This document shows positions 47,481 to 59,484 of a stretch of 64,000 nt of DNA, in pieces; the first letter of the stretch is position 1, and each line of letters opens with the position of its first letter. The stretch is from NCBI RefSeq assembly GCF_019352895.1, contig NZ_JAAAFX010000007.1, positions 353,132-417,131 of the forward strand, in the 5' to 3' direction. The DNA comes from Variovorax boronicumulans. GTDB taxonomy: Bacteria > Pseudomonadota > Gammaproteobacteria > Burkholderiales > Burkholderiaceae_C. The notes under the pieces were generated by a model. That model worked only from the letters and a program-made list of their open reading frames with translations. It ran no database searches and was not told the DNA's origin. The position numbers and the translations under genes were made by a program.

Positions 47481-48860
47481 TCACGGCGGCAGGCGTTTGG
47501 CCAGCAGGGGGGCGCTCACGCCCTGCACGCCGACCAGGCCCAGCACCGTGAGCAGCGAGTTCTGCGCCCCGCGCCAGGCCTCGTGCAGGTCGATCCATTC
47601 GTCCAGCGCGTGGAAGCCGCCGGTCAGCCCGCCGCCGCCCACCACGATGGCCGGAATGCCCAGCGACATCGGCACGTTGGCGTCGGTGCTGCCGCCGCGG
47701 AACACGGTGCGGCGGCCGAAGGCGGTGTTGGCGCGCACCGCGGCCTCGACGATCGGCGTGTCCGAGGGGGTGCGGCCGCCCGGCCGGTCGCCGATCAGGC
47801 GGCTTGAGGCGCGCAGCGTGTCCACGCCCCAGCGGTGGTTCTCCTCGCGCACCGCGGCATCGATGGCCGCGAAGATCTTCTTCTCGGTGGCCAGCAGCGG
47901 CCCGTTCGCATCGGAACGGATGTCGATCGCCATGCGGGCCTGCGCGGCGATGGTGTTGACCGAGGTGCCGCCGCTGACCGTGCCCACGGTGAAGGTGGTG
48001 CGCGGAAAGCGCGGCGTCTTGAGGTCGGCGATCTTGGCGATCGCGCGGCCCATGCCGTGGATCGCGCTGGGCACGCGGCCGAAGGCGCCGAAGCTGTGGC
48101 CGCCCGGCCCCTCGAAGGTGACTTCGTAGCGTCGGCTCGCGGTGCCGAAGATCAGCACGCTGCCCTCGGGCGCGGGCTCGAGCGCCACCAGGCCGTCGAT
48201 CTCCGGGTGCTCGGCGAAGATGTGCTTCATGCCGCGCAGGTTGCCGAGCTCTTCCTCGCCGACATTGGCCGCGAACAGCAGGTCGCCCTCGGTCTGCACC
48301 TGCTCTTCGTTGAGCACGCGCAGCCATGACAGCAGCACCGCGAGGCCGCGCGTGTTGTCCGAGATGCCGGGCGCGTAGAGCCGGCCGTCGCGCTCCTTCA
48401 CCGTGACATCGGTGCCGGCCGGGAACACCGTGTCGAGGTGGGCCGAGACCAGCAGCGTGGGCCCGTTGCCGCGGCCCTTGCGCAGGCCCAGCACATTGCC
48501 CTCGGCATCGATACGGGCGTCGCTCAGGCCCAGCGCCTTGAGGCGCGCCAGGAAGGCTTCGGCGCGCGCCTGCTCCTTGAAGGGCGGCGCCTCGATCTCG
48601 GTGAGCCGCCGCAGGTCGACGCCCGCGCGCGCATGGTCGTCGCGCACCGCGTCGAGCAGCCGCTGCACCGTTGGCGAGGCCATCAGCTGGACGTAGGCGC
48701 GGTCGACCTCGGGCCGCACGGGGGCCGGCACGGCGCTGCGGGAATGCAGGTACTGCCCCTGCGCCGCGGCGGCGACGCAGAGCCCCGCGAGCCAGATCGA
48801 CGCGGCCCCGGCGGCCCGGCACTTGCTGCGAAACGACCCGCTTCGCAGCGCGCCGCTCAT
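47481..48860 (-). CDS. exported M20-family peptidase
   Basis: 459 aa. An N-terminal signal-like segment (hydrophobic about 17-34, AAAAQG) is followed by the peptidase fold: VSAHLDTVFPAGTD, APGISDNTRG, FAANVGEEELGN (catalytic Glu-Glu) and FHALDEWIDL. Tripeptidase/PepT-like M20A layout. ATG overlaps the rsmE stop by 4 nt (48857-48860). Probably periplasmic. Confidence 0.87.
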   Translation of the reverse strand: MSGALRSGSFRSKCRAAGAASIWLAGLCVAAAAQGQYLHSRSAVPAPVRPEVDRAYVQLMASPTVQRLLDAVRDDHARAGVDLRRLTEIEAPPFKEQARAEAFLARLKALGLSDARIDAEGNVLGLRKGRGNGPTLLVSAHLDTVFPAGTDVTVKERDGRLYAPGISDNTRGLAVLLSWLRVLNEEQVQTEGDLLFAANVGEEELGNLRGMKHIFAEHPEIDGLVALEPAPEGSVLIFGTASRRYEVTFEGPGGHSFGAFGRVPSAIHGMGRAIAKIADLKTPRFPRTTFTVGTVSGGTSVNTIAAQARMAIDIRSDANGPLLATEKKIFAAIDAAVREENHRWGVDTLRASSRLIGDRPGGRTPSDTPIVEAAVRANTAFGRRTVFRGGSTDANVPMSLGIPAIVVGGGGLTGGFHALDEWIDLHEAWRGAQNSLLTVLGLVGVQGVSAPLLAKRLPP

Positions 48861-49576
48861 GCGCCGCCCAGGAGCGTCAGTGCGGCCAGCGCGGCGGTCT
48901 CGGCGCGCAGCACGCGCGGCCCGAGCCGGGCGGGAAGGAAGCCGCTGTCCAGCGCGCGCGTTTCCTCGGTGCTGCTCAGGCCGCCCTCGGGCCCGCTCAG
49001 GATGCGCCAGGCCGCAGCCGCGTGTTCGTGCGCGAGTTCGGCCAGCGGCCGGGTGCCGGGCACCAGGCTGAGCACGGCGCGCTGCGCGCCGTCGTCGGCG
49101 GCCGCGACCCAGTCGGCGAAGCTGCGCACCGGATGGATCACGGGCACGCGGTTGCGGCCGCACTGCTCGCAGGCCGCGATCGCGATCGCTTCCCAGTGCG
49201 CGCGCTTCTTCTCGGCGCGCTCGGCCGCCAGCCGCAGCACGCCGTGCGCGGTGACCAGCGGCTGGATGCTCGCGACGCCGAGTTCGGTGGCTTTCTCGAC
49301 CAGCCAGTCCATGCGGTCGTTGGCCGGCATGCCCGGCGCGAGATGCACCGCGGTGACGGCCTCGCGTTCGACCGGATCGTGCGCGCCGACGTTCACCGTG
49401 ACCTCGCTGCGGCCCATGCGCTCGACCGTGGCCGCGTACTCGCCGCCCCGGCCGTCGAACAGCGTGAGCGCGTCGCCGGGCTGCAGCCGCAGCACCTGCA
49501 CGTGGCGCGCCGCACCGGGCGGCAGCGAGAGCGTGGTGCCGGCGCCCAGCGCCACGGCACAGTGGAAGCGCGCCAC
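48857..49576 (-). CDS. rsmE: 16S rRNA (uracil1498-N3)-methyltransferase RsmE
   Basis: 239 aa. SPOUT fold with an N-terminal PUA-like region (HVQVLRLQPGDALTLFDGRG), KATELGVASIQPL, EQCGRN and ILSGPEGGLSSTE, the SAM-binding knot, followed by LGPRVLRAETA. GTG start at 49576, one base past the amgK stop. Part of the amgK-rsmE-peptidase run. Confidence 0.95.
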   Translation of the reverse strand: MARFHCAVALGAGTTLSLPPGAARHVQVLRLQPGDALTLFDGRGGEYAATVERMGRSEVTVNVGAHDPVEREAVTAVHLAPGMPANDRMDWLVEKATELGVASIQPLVTAHGVLRLAAERAEKKRAHWEAIAIAACEQCGRNRVPVIHPVRSFADWVAAADDGAQRAVLSLVPGTRPLAELAHEHAAAAWRILSGPEGGLSSTEETRALDSGFLPARLGPRVLRAETAALAALTLLGGA

Positions 49577-49577
49577 C

Positions 49578-50672
49578 TCAGACCCGGCCGTAGGCGAAAC
49601 CGACCGCCGCCTGCGTGCCTTCGATCTCGTCGATGGCGCGCAGCAGCGGTGTGAGCTGGGTGTAGCGGCTCGCGGTGGCGCGGATGTAAGCGATGAAACG
49701 AGGCGTGTCTTCCAGGTAGCGCGGCTTGCCGTCGCGCAGCGTGAGCCGCGCGAAGATGCCTGCCACCTTGAGGTGGCGCTGAAGGCCCATCCATTCGACC
49801 GCCTGGTAGAAGGCGCCGAAGTCCTCGTCGACCGGCAGCCCGGCCTTGCGCGCCTGCTGCCAGTAGCGCACGGTGATGTCGAGCACGAAGTCCTCGTCCC
49901 AGCTCAGGAAGGCATCGCGCATCAGGCTGGCGATGTCGTAGGTGATGGGGCCGTAGACGGCGTCCTGGAAGTCCAGCACGCCCAGCGGCGCATGGGCTTC
50001 ACCGGACAGCATCAGATTGCGCGGCATGAAGTCGCGGTGCACATACACGCTGGGCGATGCGAGGTTGTTCTCGAGGATGGCCCTGAAGCTGCGCTCGAGC
50101 CGCTCCTGCAGCTTGCCCTCGATCGTCACGCCGCGGTACCGCCGCACGTACCACTCGGGGAACAGCGCGAGTTCCCGCTCCAGCAGCGCCCGGTCGTAGG
50201 GCGGCAGCACGCCCGGCTTCGAGGCCAGTTGCCAGGCGATCAGCGCGTCGATGGCCTGGGCGTAGAGCGGCCGGCTGGCATCGGCGTTGGCCGGGTCGAG
50301 CACGTCGAGCATGGTCTGGCGGCCCAGGTCGTCCAGCAGCATGAAGCCCACGGCCGGGTCCCATTCGAGCACCTCGGGCGCCTTCACGCCGGCCGCATGC
50401 AGCAGGCCGGCCACGTGCACGAAGGGCGCGCTGTCTTCCTTCTCGGGCGGCGCGTCCATCACGATGCGCGACCGTGCGGTGCCGTCGTGGCAGTCGATGC
50501 GGAAGTAGCGCCGGAAACTGGCGTCGGCCGAGGCCAGCCGGACCGTGTCCGGCTTCAGGCCATGGGCGGGTGCGATGCGTGCAAGCCAGGCGGCGAAGGC
50601 CGCGGCGCGGTCCGGGTCGTCCCAGAGGATGGGGGGGGCGGGAGCGAGGGACGTGGGCGGGGATGCGGTCAT
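49578..50672 (-). CDS. amgK: AmgK-like cell-wall sugar kinase (aminoglycoside phosphotransferase family)
   Basis: 364 aa kinase with VHRDFMPRNLM (catalytic Asp about 213) and VLDFQDAVYGPITYD (metal Asp). Placed divergent from lptD as in Pseudomonas, where AmgK phosphorylates MurNAc/GlcNAc at C1 in peptidoglycan recycling. The uridylyltransferase murU, its usual partner, is not beside it here. Symbol given by context and family, so moderate certainty. Confidence 0.82.
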   Translation of the reverse strand: MTASPPTSLAPAPPILWDDPDRAAAFAAWLARIAPAHGLKPDTVRLASADASFRRYFRIDCHDGTARSRIVMDAPPEKEDSAPFVHVAGLLHAAGVKAPEVLEWDPAVGFMLLDDLGRQTMLDVLDPANADASRPLYAQAIDALIAWQLASKPGVLPPYDRALLERELALFPEWYVRRYRGVTIEGKLQERLERSFRAILENNLASPSVYVHRDFMPRNLMLSGEAHAPLGVLDFQDAVYGPITYDIASLMRDAFLSWDEDFVLDITVRYWQQARKAGLPVDEDFGAFYQAVEWMGLQRHLKVAGIFARLTLRDGKPRYLEDTPRFIAYIRATASRYTQLTPLLRAIDEIEGTQAAVGFAYGRV

Positions 50673-50883
50673 GGATAATCGATTCTACAAATCCGCGTCT
50701 TGCGGACCCCACGGCAGCCGCTCCCCTCGGGGTCCCGCTCTTCTTCTGGCCGACGCTCTTTCGACGATTGCTGACTTCCCTGCCCATGTCCGAAACGAAA
50801 CGCCACCGTGCCCGGCACGTCGTGCCCATGCCGTCCGCCGCACGGGTCCCGGGCCACGCCCGGGCGCTCGGGGGAGGCCGCGC

Positions 50884-53277
50884 ATGAGTCGACTGCGCCG
50901 CCCGCCGCTGCCATTGGCCCTGCTGACCCTGGCCCTGTGGCAGGCGCAGGGGGCCTGGGCGCAGGACAACTGGCTCGATGCCCCGCTGGTGCTGCAGCGC
51001 ACGCCGCAACTGGTCGAGACCATTCCCAACACCGAGCGCGGCCTGCGCCCGAACCTGATCGAAGGCGACCAGGTTTCCGGCCGCCCCGACCTGGAGACGG
51101 TGATCGAAGGCCATGCCTCGATCCGTCGCGGCGACACGGTGATCCGTGCCGACCGCCTCGAGTACTACCAGCCCGACGACCTGGCCAAGGCACGCGGCAA
51201 CGTGCACGTGAACCAGGCCGGGAACACCTATGACGGACCCGAGCTCCAGCTCAAGCTGGAGACCTTCGAGGGCTTCTTCAACAACGTGCGCTACCAGTTC
51301 CTCGCGACCGGCGGCCATGGCGATGCGCAGCGCATCGACTTCGTCGACTCCAGCGTGTCGATCGCCCGGCAGGCCACCTACACCACCTGCCGGCGCGAGG
51401 ACTACCCCGGCTGGATGCCGGCCTGGATCCTGAGCGCGGCCACGCTCACGACCGACACCGAGGAGAACATCGGCACCGCCACCGACGCGCGCATGACCTT
51501 CATGGGCATCACCACGCCGGCGCTGCCCTCGATGACCTTCCCGCTCAACAACCAGCGCCAGAGCGGCGTGCTGCCGCCGGTGTTCGGCGTGGGCAGCGTC
51601 AACGGCGCGGAAGTGCTGCTGCCCTACTACTGGAACATCGCGCCCAACCGCGACGCCACTCTCTACCCGACGCTCATGGGCAAGCGGGGCATCAACATCG
51701 GCAGCGAGTTCCGCTACCTCGAGAGCACCTACAGCGGCACCGCGCGCGTGGACTACATGCCCACCGATTCGCTGCGCGACCGCGACCGCTGGGGCGTCTG
51801 GACCACGCACCGCCAGACCTTCGATCCCAAGCCTTTCGGGCTCGATTCGCTCTCGGCGACGCTGCGCCTGAACCGGGTCAGCGACAACGACTACTGGCGC
51901 GATTTCTCGCGCACCCCCACGCTGACCTCGCGGCTGCTCGACAGCGAAGCCGCGGTCAACTGGAGCAAGGGCGACTGGAGCGGCCAGGTGCGTGCCTTGT
52001 CCTACCAGACCTTGCAGTACTCGCTGTCGCCGATCACGCCGCCCTACGATCGCATGCCGCAGATCACGGCCAACAACACGCAGTACGACTGGGGTGGCTT
52101 CGACGTCACGACCTCGCTCGACTACACGCGCTTTCGCGCCGATTCGCAGTACGCGCCGCTGCTCAACGGACTGCTGCAGCCCAATGGCGAACGCGTGTTC
52201 GGCTCGGTGCAGATCAGCCGGCCGTGGATCACGCCCTCGAGTTTCGTGATCCCGAAGCTGCAGCTGCATGCGACCTCCTACCAGTTCGACACGCCGCTGG
52301 CCAACGGCGCCAGCTCGGCGAGCCGCACCGTGCCCACCTTCAGTCTCGACAGCGGCCTGGTGTTCGAGCGCGATGCCAGCTTTTTCGGCCGGGCCTTCCG
52401 CCAGACGCTGGAGCCGCGGCTGTTCTACGTGAACACGCCCTACCGCGACCAGAGCCAGCTGCCGATCTACGACACCGCGGCCAACGACTTCAACTTCGCG
52501 ACCATCTATTCCGAAAACGCGTTCTCCGGCAACGACCGCATCTCCGACAGCAACCTGCTGACGGCCGGCGTGAGCACGCGATTGATCGACCCCGACACCG
52601 GGGCCGAGGCCGCGCGCTTCGGTATTGCGCAGCGCTTCCGCTTCGCCGATCAGCGCGTCACGCTGCCGGGCGTGCTGCCGGCGACCGACCGGCTGAGCGA
52701 CGTGCTGCTCGGTGCGCAGATCAACTGGACCCCGAAGTGGAGCGTGGACACCACGATCCAATACAACCCCGACGAGGGCCGCTCGGTGCGCAGCACGCTG
52801 AGTGCGCGCTACAGCCCGGGCGCCTATCGCACCATCAATGCGGCGCTGCGCTACCAGGCCGACAGCACGCCCTTGACGCAGGACGGCAACAAGTCGATCG
52901 ACGTCGGCTGGCAATGGCCGCTCAACGACCTCTGGGGCGACAAGGGCAAGGACCTGGGCAAGGGCCGTGGCGAGGGCGGCGGCCGCTGGTATGCGGTCGG
53001 CCGGCTCAACTACAGCCTCAAGGACCGCCAGCTCACCGACGGCGTCGTGGGCGTGGAATATGACGGATGTTGCTGGATCGGGCGCGTGGTGCTGGAACGT
53101 CTGACCACGGGACAGGTCACAGCCAACACGCGGATCATGTTCCAGATCGAGTTCGTGGGCTTCGCCAGCGTGGGTGTGGGCTCCAACCCGATGACCGCAT
53201 TGGCCAAGAACATCCAGCGCTACCAGCCCCTGCGCGTGCCCGGCGATTCGCCGAGCCGCTTCACCAATTACGACTGA
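50884..53277 (+). CDS. lptD: LPS-assembly outer-membrane protein LptD
   Basis: 797 aa. Signal peptide (MSRLRRPPLPLALLTLALWQ, cleaved near AWAQ), an OstA-like N-terminal domain (about 95-220; GDTVIRADRLEYYQPDD) and a large C-terminal beta barrel ending in FVGFASVGVGSN and the last strand. A conserved CC pair (YDGCCWIG) and one Cys in TTCRRED may form the disulfide. With LptE it inserts LPS. Divergent from amgK; surA follows after 11 bp. Confidence 0.95.
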   Translation: MSRLRRPPLPLALLTLALWQAQGAWAQDNWLDAPLVLQRTPQLVETIPNTERGLRPNLIEGDQVSGRPDLETVIEGHASIRRGDTVIRADRLEYYQPDDLAKARGNVHVNQAGNTYDGPELQLKLETFEGFFNNVRYQFLATGGHGDAQRIDFVDSSVSIARQATYTTCRREDYPGWMPAWILSAATLTTDTEENIGTATDARMTFMGITTPALPSMTFPLNNQRQSGVLPPVFGVGSVNGAEVLLPYYWNIAPNRDATLYPTLMGKRGINIGSEFRYLESTYSGTARVDYMPTDSLRDRDRWGVWTTHRQTFDPKPFGLDSLSATLRLNRVSDNDYWRDFSRTPTLTSRLLDSEAAVNWSKGDWSGQVRALSYQTLQYSLSPITPPYDRMPQITANNTQYDWGGFDVTTSLDYTRFRADSQYAPLLNGLLQPNGERVFGSVQISRPWITPSSFVIPKLQLHATSYQFDTPLANGASSASRTVPTFSLDSGLVFERDASFFGRAFRQTLEPRLFYVNTPYRDQSQLPIYDTAANDFNFATIYSENAFSGNDRISDSNLLTAGVSTRLIDPDTGAEAARFGIAQRFRFADQRVTLPGVLPATDRLSDVLLGAQINWTPKWSVDTTIQYNPDEGRSVRSTLSARYSPGAYRTINAALRYQADSTPLTQDGNKSIDVGWQWPLNDLWGDKGKDLGKGRGEGGGRWYAVGRLNYSLKDRQLTDGVVGVEYDGCCWIGRVVLERLTTGQVTANTRIMFQIEFVGFASVGVGSNPMTALAKNIQRYQPLRVPGDSPSRFTNYD

Positions 53278-53288
53278 ACCCTGTCACC

Positions 53289-54713
53289 ATGAAATCTTCT
53301 CGCTCCACCCTCACCCTGGCGTGCCTTGCCATGCTGGCGGCCGCCGCGTCGGGCGTGCAAGCGCAGGGCCTGGGCATGCGTCCTGGCGGCGGCACGGGCA
53401 TCACCGACATCATGCGCGGCGGCGCCCGCGTCACGGCGCCGGCGCAGGTGCCCCGCAGCGCCGCGGTGCAGCCCGCGCCGACCGGGCAACGCGCGGCCGA
53501 GTACATCGTGGCGCTGGTCAATTCCGAGCCCGTGACCAACACCGAAGTCCAGAAGCGCGCGACCCGGATCCTGCGCGAGAACCCCGAGGCCCAGCGCGTG
53601 CCACGCGCCGACCTCAATCGCATGGTGCTCGAACGCATCGTGGTCGAGCGCGCGCAGCTGCAGCTGGCCAAGGAAAGCGGCATCAAGGTCGACGACCAGG
53701 CGGTGGACCAGGCCGAACAGCTGGTGGCGCGCCAGAACCAGGTCCCTCAGGAAGAGTTGTACCGTCGCCTCGATTCCGAAGGCATCACCCGCGCGGAATT
53801 CCGAAGCGACCTGCGCGACCAGCTGCTGCTGACCCGCCTGCGCGAGCGCGAGGTCAACGCCCGGGTCAAGATCAGCGACTCCGAGGTCGACCAGTTCATC
53901 CAGGACCAGCGCAGCGGCAATGCCGTGGCCGCGCCGGAAATCAACCTGGCGCACGTGCTCGTCACCGTGCCCGAGGATTCGAGCGAAGCCCAGATCGCGG
54001 CGCTGCAGAAGAAGGCCCAGGGCGTGGCCGACCGGGCGCGTGCCGGCGAGGACTTCGCCAAGCTGGCGCGCGAGAACTCCGACTCGCCCGATCGCGCCAA
54101 CGGTGGCTCGCTGGGCCTGCGCGGCGCCGACCGCTATCCGCCGCTGTTCGTCGAAGCCACGCAGACCACGCCGGTCAACGGCATCGTCGGACCGGTGCGT
54201 TCGGGCGCCGGCTTCCATGTGATCAAGGTGCTGGCCAAGGGCCAGGCCGGTGCGGCAGAAGGCGTGGTCACCCAGACCCAGACGCGCCACATCCTGCTGC
54301 GCAATGATCCGCAGCGCAGCACCGCGCAAGCCATCGAGCAGCTCGCCGAGTTCAAGCGCCGCGTGCTGGCCGGCACCGCCGACTTCGCCTCGCTGGCGCG
54401 CGACAACTCGCAGGACGGCAGCGCCAAGGACGGTGGCGACCTGGGCTGGGCGCGGCCCGGCCAGTTCGTGCCCGAGTTCGAGGAAGCGCTGGACCGGCTC
54501 GCGCCGGGGCAGATCAGCGACCCGGTGGTCACGCGCTTCGGCGTCCACCTGATCCAGGCCGTCGCCCGGCGCGAGGCCAAGCTCAGCCAGACCGAGCAGC
54601 GCGAAGCCGCGCGTGCCGTGCTGCGCGAGAAGAAGATGGACGAGGCCTACGAGACCTGGGTGCAGGAAGTGCGCGGCCGGGCCTACGTCGAATTTCGCGA
54701 GCCGCCGGTCTGA
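53289..54713 (+). CDS. surA: periplasmic chaperone and peptidyl-prolyl isomerase SurA
   Basis: 474 aa. Signal peptide ([20 protein letters not shown], cleaved near GVQAQ), SurA_N chaperone domain (about 67-180) and two parvulin domains (about 217-320, [11 protein letters not shown]; about 331-435, [10 protein letters not shown]). It escorts outer-membrane proteins such as LptD. Shares one base with the rsmA start. Confidence 0.95.
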   Translation: MKSSRSTLTLACLAMLAAAASGVQAQGLGMRPGGGTGITDIMRGGARVTAPAQVPRSAAVQPAPTGQRAAEYIVALVNSEPVTNTEVQKRATRILRENPEAQRVPRADLNRMVLERIVVERAQLQLAKESGIKVDDQAVDQAEQLVARQNQVPQEELYRRLDSEGITRAEFRSDLRDQLLLTRLREREVNARVKISDSEVDQFIQDQRSGNAVAAPEINLAHVLVTVPEDSSEAQIAALQKKAQGVADRARAGEDFAKLARENSDSPDRANGGSLGLRGADRYPPLFVEATQTTPVNGIVGPVRSGAGFHVIKVLAKGQAGAAEGVVTQTQTRHILLRNDPQRSTAQAIEQLAEFKRRVLAGTADFASLARDNSQDGSAKDGGDLGWARPGQFVPEFEEALDRLAPGQISDPVVTRFGVHLIQAVARREAKLSQTEQREAARAVLREKKMDEAYETWVQEVRGRAYVEFREPPV

Positions 54714-55489
54714 TGGCGCAGCACATCGCGCGCAAGCGCTTCGGCCAGCACTTCCTGTCCGACGGCGGCATCATCGACGCGATCGTGGACGGCATCGCGC
54801 CGCAGCCCGGCGATGCGATGGTCGAGATCGGGCCGGGTCTGGCGGCGCTCACGCAGCCGCTGGTCGAGCGGCTCGGGCACCTGACCGTGATCGAGCTCGA
54901 TCGCGACCTGGCGGCGCGTCTGCGCGCGCACGGCCAGCTCGAGGTGATCGAGTCCGACGTGCTCAAGGTCGACTTCGCCGCGCTGGCCGCGCGGCTGGCC
55001 GGCCCCGCGCACAAGCCGCTGCGCGTGGTGGGCAACCTGCCCTACAACATCTCCACGCCGATCCTGTTCCATCTGCTGGATTTCGCGCACCTGATCGCCG
55101 ACCAGCACTTCATGCTGCAGAAGGAAGTCATCGACCGCATGGTGGCCCGGCCCGCCACCTCCGACTACAGCCGGCTGAGCGTGATGCTGCAGTGGCGCTA
55201 CGCGATGGAGAACTTCCTGTTCGTGCCGCCTGAGAGCTTCGAGCCACCGCCGCGCGTGGACAGCGCCGTGGTGCGCATGGTGCCGCTGGCGCAGCCGCCG
55301 GCGGTCGATGCCACCCGTCTGGGCGAGATCGTGCAGGTGGCCTTCAGCCAGCGCCGCAAGATCCTGCGCAACACGCTGGGCCGCTGGCTCGAGGAACACG
55401 GTTTTGGCGGCAGCTTCGATGTGCAGCGTCGGGCCGAGGAAGTGCCGGTGGCGGAGTACGTCGCGCTGGCCCAGGCCGTGCCGCCCTGA
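54713..55489 (+). CDS. rsmA: 16S rRNA dimethyladenosine transferase RsmA (KsgA)
   Basis: 258 aa. [13 protein letters not shown] motif [11 protein letters not shown], and catalytic NLPYNIS; matches KsgA throughout. It dimethylates A1518 and A1519 of 16S rRNA. Third gene of lptD-surA-rsmA. Confidence 0.96.
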   Translation: MAQHIARKRFGQHFLSDGGIIDAIVDGIAPQPGDAMVEIGPGLAALTQPLVERLGHLTVIELDRDLAARLRAHGQLEVIESDVLKVDFAALAARLAGPAHKPLRVVGNLPYNISTPILFHLLDFAHLIADQHFMLQKEVIDRMVARPATSDYSRLSVMLQWRYAMENFLFVPPESFEPPPRVDSAVVRMVPLAQPPAVDATRLGEIVQVAFSQRRKILRNTLGRWLEEHGFGGSFDVQRRAEEVPVAEYVALAQAVPP

Positions 55490-55503
55490 GCCATCGCGGC
55501 GCC

Positions 55504-55538
55504 ATGAAAAAAGCCCGTCGTCGACGGGCTTTTTTCAT
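55504..55538. terminator. strong bidirectional terminator after rsmA
   Basis: ATGAAAAAAGCCCGTCG (55504-55520) is followed after one base by its exact complement to 55538, giving six-base A and T tracts on either side. It ends the lptD operon; the minus direction would end transcripts coming from barstar. Confidence 0.92.
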
Positions 55539-55793
55539 GTTCGCGGAACGCCGGCGATCCGGTGTGGCCGGACGGCGGGCAGCGCGCTGCGGCGACTCAG
55601 GCTGCGGCCAGCCAATACCCTGCGTTGAAGGGACTGCTCATGCGCAATGCCAGTGGCGAGACGTCGACCAACTTGTCGGTCGGCATCTTCTCGGCGGTGG
55701 GATCGACCGGTGCGACTTCGATGTCGGCGATCGGCGTGCTTCCTTCAGGAGCCTCGACAGCCCGTTCTGCTTGGCTGGTGTGTGCAGAACGGG
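55539..55793. other. non-coding stretch between rsmA terminator and barstar
   Basis: 255 bp without a supported gene. It holds a perfect 12-bp inverted repeat AGCCCGTTCTGC (55759-55770) / GCAGAACGGGCT (55784-55795) that reaches into the barstar stop codon. No T-tract follows on the minus strand, so it is probably an RNA-stabilising hairpin rather than a terminator. Confidence 0.5.
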
Positions 55794-56234
55794 CTACAGA
55801 AAAGAATAGAAGCAGCGGAACGGGATCTTGCGGTCACCCCAGTAGTCCGAGGCGTCGCGGAAGATGTCGAGCAATTGCTCGCGTGCTTCCTTGTCGAACT
55901 TGGCGTTGGCCGGGATCTGCTCGAGCACGATGACAAAACCAGGCTGCGGGCCCGATTTATGCAAGGGATCGGTCATGCAGTCGTACAGCGCGTCGAAGTT
56001 CTTCCCGAAATGCGAGGGGAAGGTGAATTGCTGTGCGATGAGGTCGAGCACGTCCTGCTTGGTCTGGGCGTTGGCCAGATTGGCATAGAGGAAGTGCTGT
56101 CCCGCCGCGTTCGCAGCCTCCTGCAGGTCGTTCACGCGGAAAGCGCGAATCGACTGCACGATGTTGGGCCGCACGGCACGAAGGGATAAGGTCATCTCCG
56201 CAGGTCTTTCCATGGTTGTCGTCGTCGTCGTCAT
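55794..56234 (-). CDS. barstar-family ribonuclease inhibitor
   Basis: 146 aa. IRAFRVNDLQEAANAAGQHF, then FPSHFGKNFDALYDCMTD (the barstar helix that plugs the RNase site) and a C-terminal FRCFYSFL. It should inhibit the RNase encoded just upstream. The start is uncertain: ATG at 56234 (MTTTTTTMERPAE), 56213 or 56195 (MTLSLRAV, with GGAAAG ahead). Confidence 0.85.
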   Translation of the reverse strand: MTTTTTTMERPAEMTLSLRAVRPNIVQSIRAFRVNDLQEAANAAGQHFLYANLANAQTKQDVLDLIAQQFTFPSHFGKNFDALYDCMTDPLHKSGPQPGFVIVLEQIPANAKFDKEAREQLLDIFRDASDYWGDRKIPFRCFYSFL

Positions 56235-56287
56235 GTCATCGGGGCGCAGGGATGCGCCGCTCCAATTCGGTTCTTTGCTGCTGCTGC

Positions 56288-56695
56288 TCACGGCGCAATC
56301 CGCCGAAAGCTCGCGTAATGATCCGCGGTGTACCAGCACGTTGTCGGTGCCGTCACGGGTTGGCCGCCGCAGACGATGCGCCGCGCGCCGCGGTTGCGTG
56401 CGCCTGGCGTATCGACCGTGTATTCGCGGTAATGCCCACGCCGCTCGGACGGCAGGAGGCGCTCGCGGTTGCCGAACACCGTGCCGTCCTTGTCATGCCG
56501 GAAGGGGCCACCGTTCAGGATGGCCTGGTAGGTCCGCTGGCCTTGTGCCGGCAGCTCGCCGAGCGCAATCGAATCCTGGAGCGACTGCCGTTCCGTCGTG
56601 CCTCGGGTGTCACGGGCGTCGGCGCCGGTCGCCAACAGCGCCAGCAGCAAGCCGGCCAGGGCAAAACGGGACGCAGACAACGTGATCGAGGCCAT
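56288..56695 (-). CDS. secreted barnase-like guanyl ribonuclease
   Basis: 135 aa. Signal peptide (about 1-27, MASITLSASRFALAGLLLAL, ending near ADA), then an RNase N1/T1 fold with GGPFRHDKDGTVFGNRE, REYTVDTPGAR (catalytic Glu), GARRIV (Arg) and TADHYASF (His). Two Cys (IVCGG, TTCWY) could form a disulfide. Secreted RNase; its barstar lies 53 bp downstream. Starts at 56716 or 56728 are also in frame. Confidence 0.88.
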   Translation of the reverse strand: MASITLSASRFALAGLLLALLATGADARDTRGTTERQSLQDSIALGELPAQGQRTYQAILNGGPFRHDKDGTVFGNRERLLPSERRGHYREYTVDTPGARNRGARRIVCGGQPVTAPTTCWYTADHYASFRRIAP

Positions 56696-56819
56696 GGATG
56701 GAACAGCGGCCGCCATGGGGCGCCACAAGCAAAAAGGGCGGGGGTCGAAACGGGGTCAACCTTGGGGTTAACCCGCGAATTCAAGCTTGTCAGTGTGCAC
56801 CAGGGATGCACAAATAGCA

Positions 56820-56872
56820 AGCGCCTGCTCAAAATTTGAGCAGGCGCCGGGCCCCGATCCGGGGCGGTGAAG
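56820..56872 (-). terminator. two hairpins after maeB
   Basis: GCGCCTGCTCAAA (56821-56833) is matched by its complement to 56847, and GCCCCG/CGGGGC forms a second hairpin nearer the gene (about 56850-56865). On the minus strand TTGCTATTTG follows the first. A likely but imperfect terminator of maeB. Confidence 0.5.
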
Positions 56873-56897
56873 TTAGCGACCGCTATCGCGGTGGCGC

Positions 56898-59255
<2,358 letters not shown>

Positions 59256-59484
59256 GACTGCGTGCTCCGGCTGTCGCTGGCGCGTGAAATGACGCGTCCG
59301 CGACACTGTTGTAGGGGGCGCGATTGTAGACCTCGGGCCCCGGCCGAGGCGGCTCGCAAAGCGCCTGGACCGGCCAGGGTCTCGTTGACGGCGGTGCGAA
59401 AACCCGCTCGCCCGCGTCACACGTGCGCGGGCCCCTGCGCTATATGATCCGGACGATTCAACTCCAACGACTGAGAGGGGCGCC

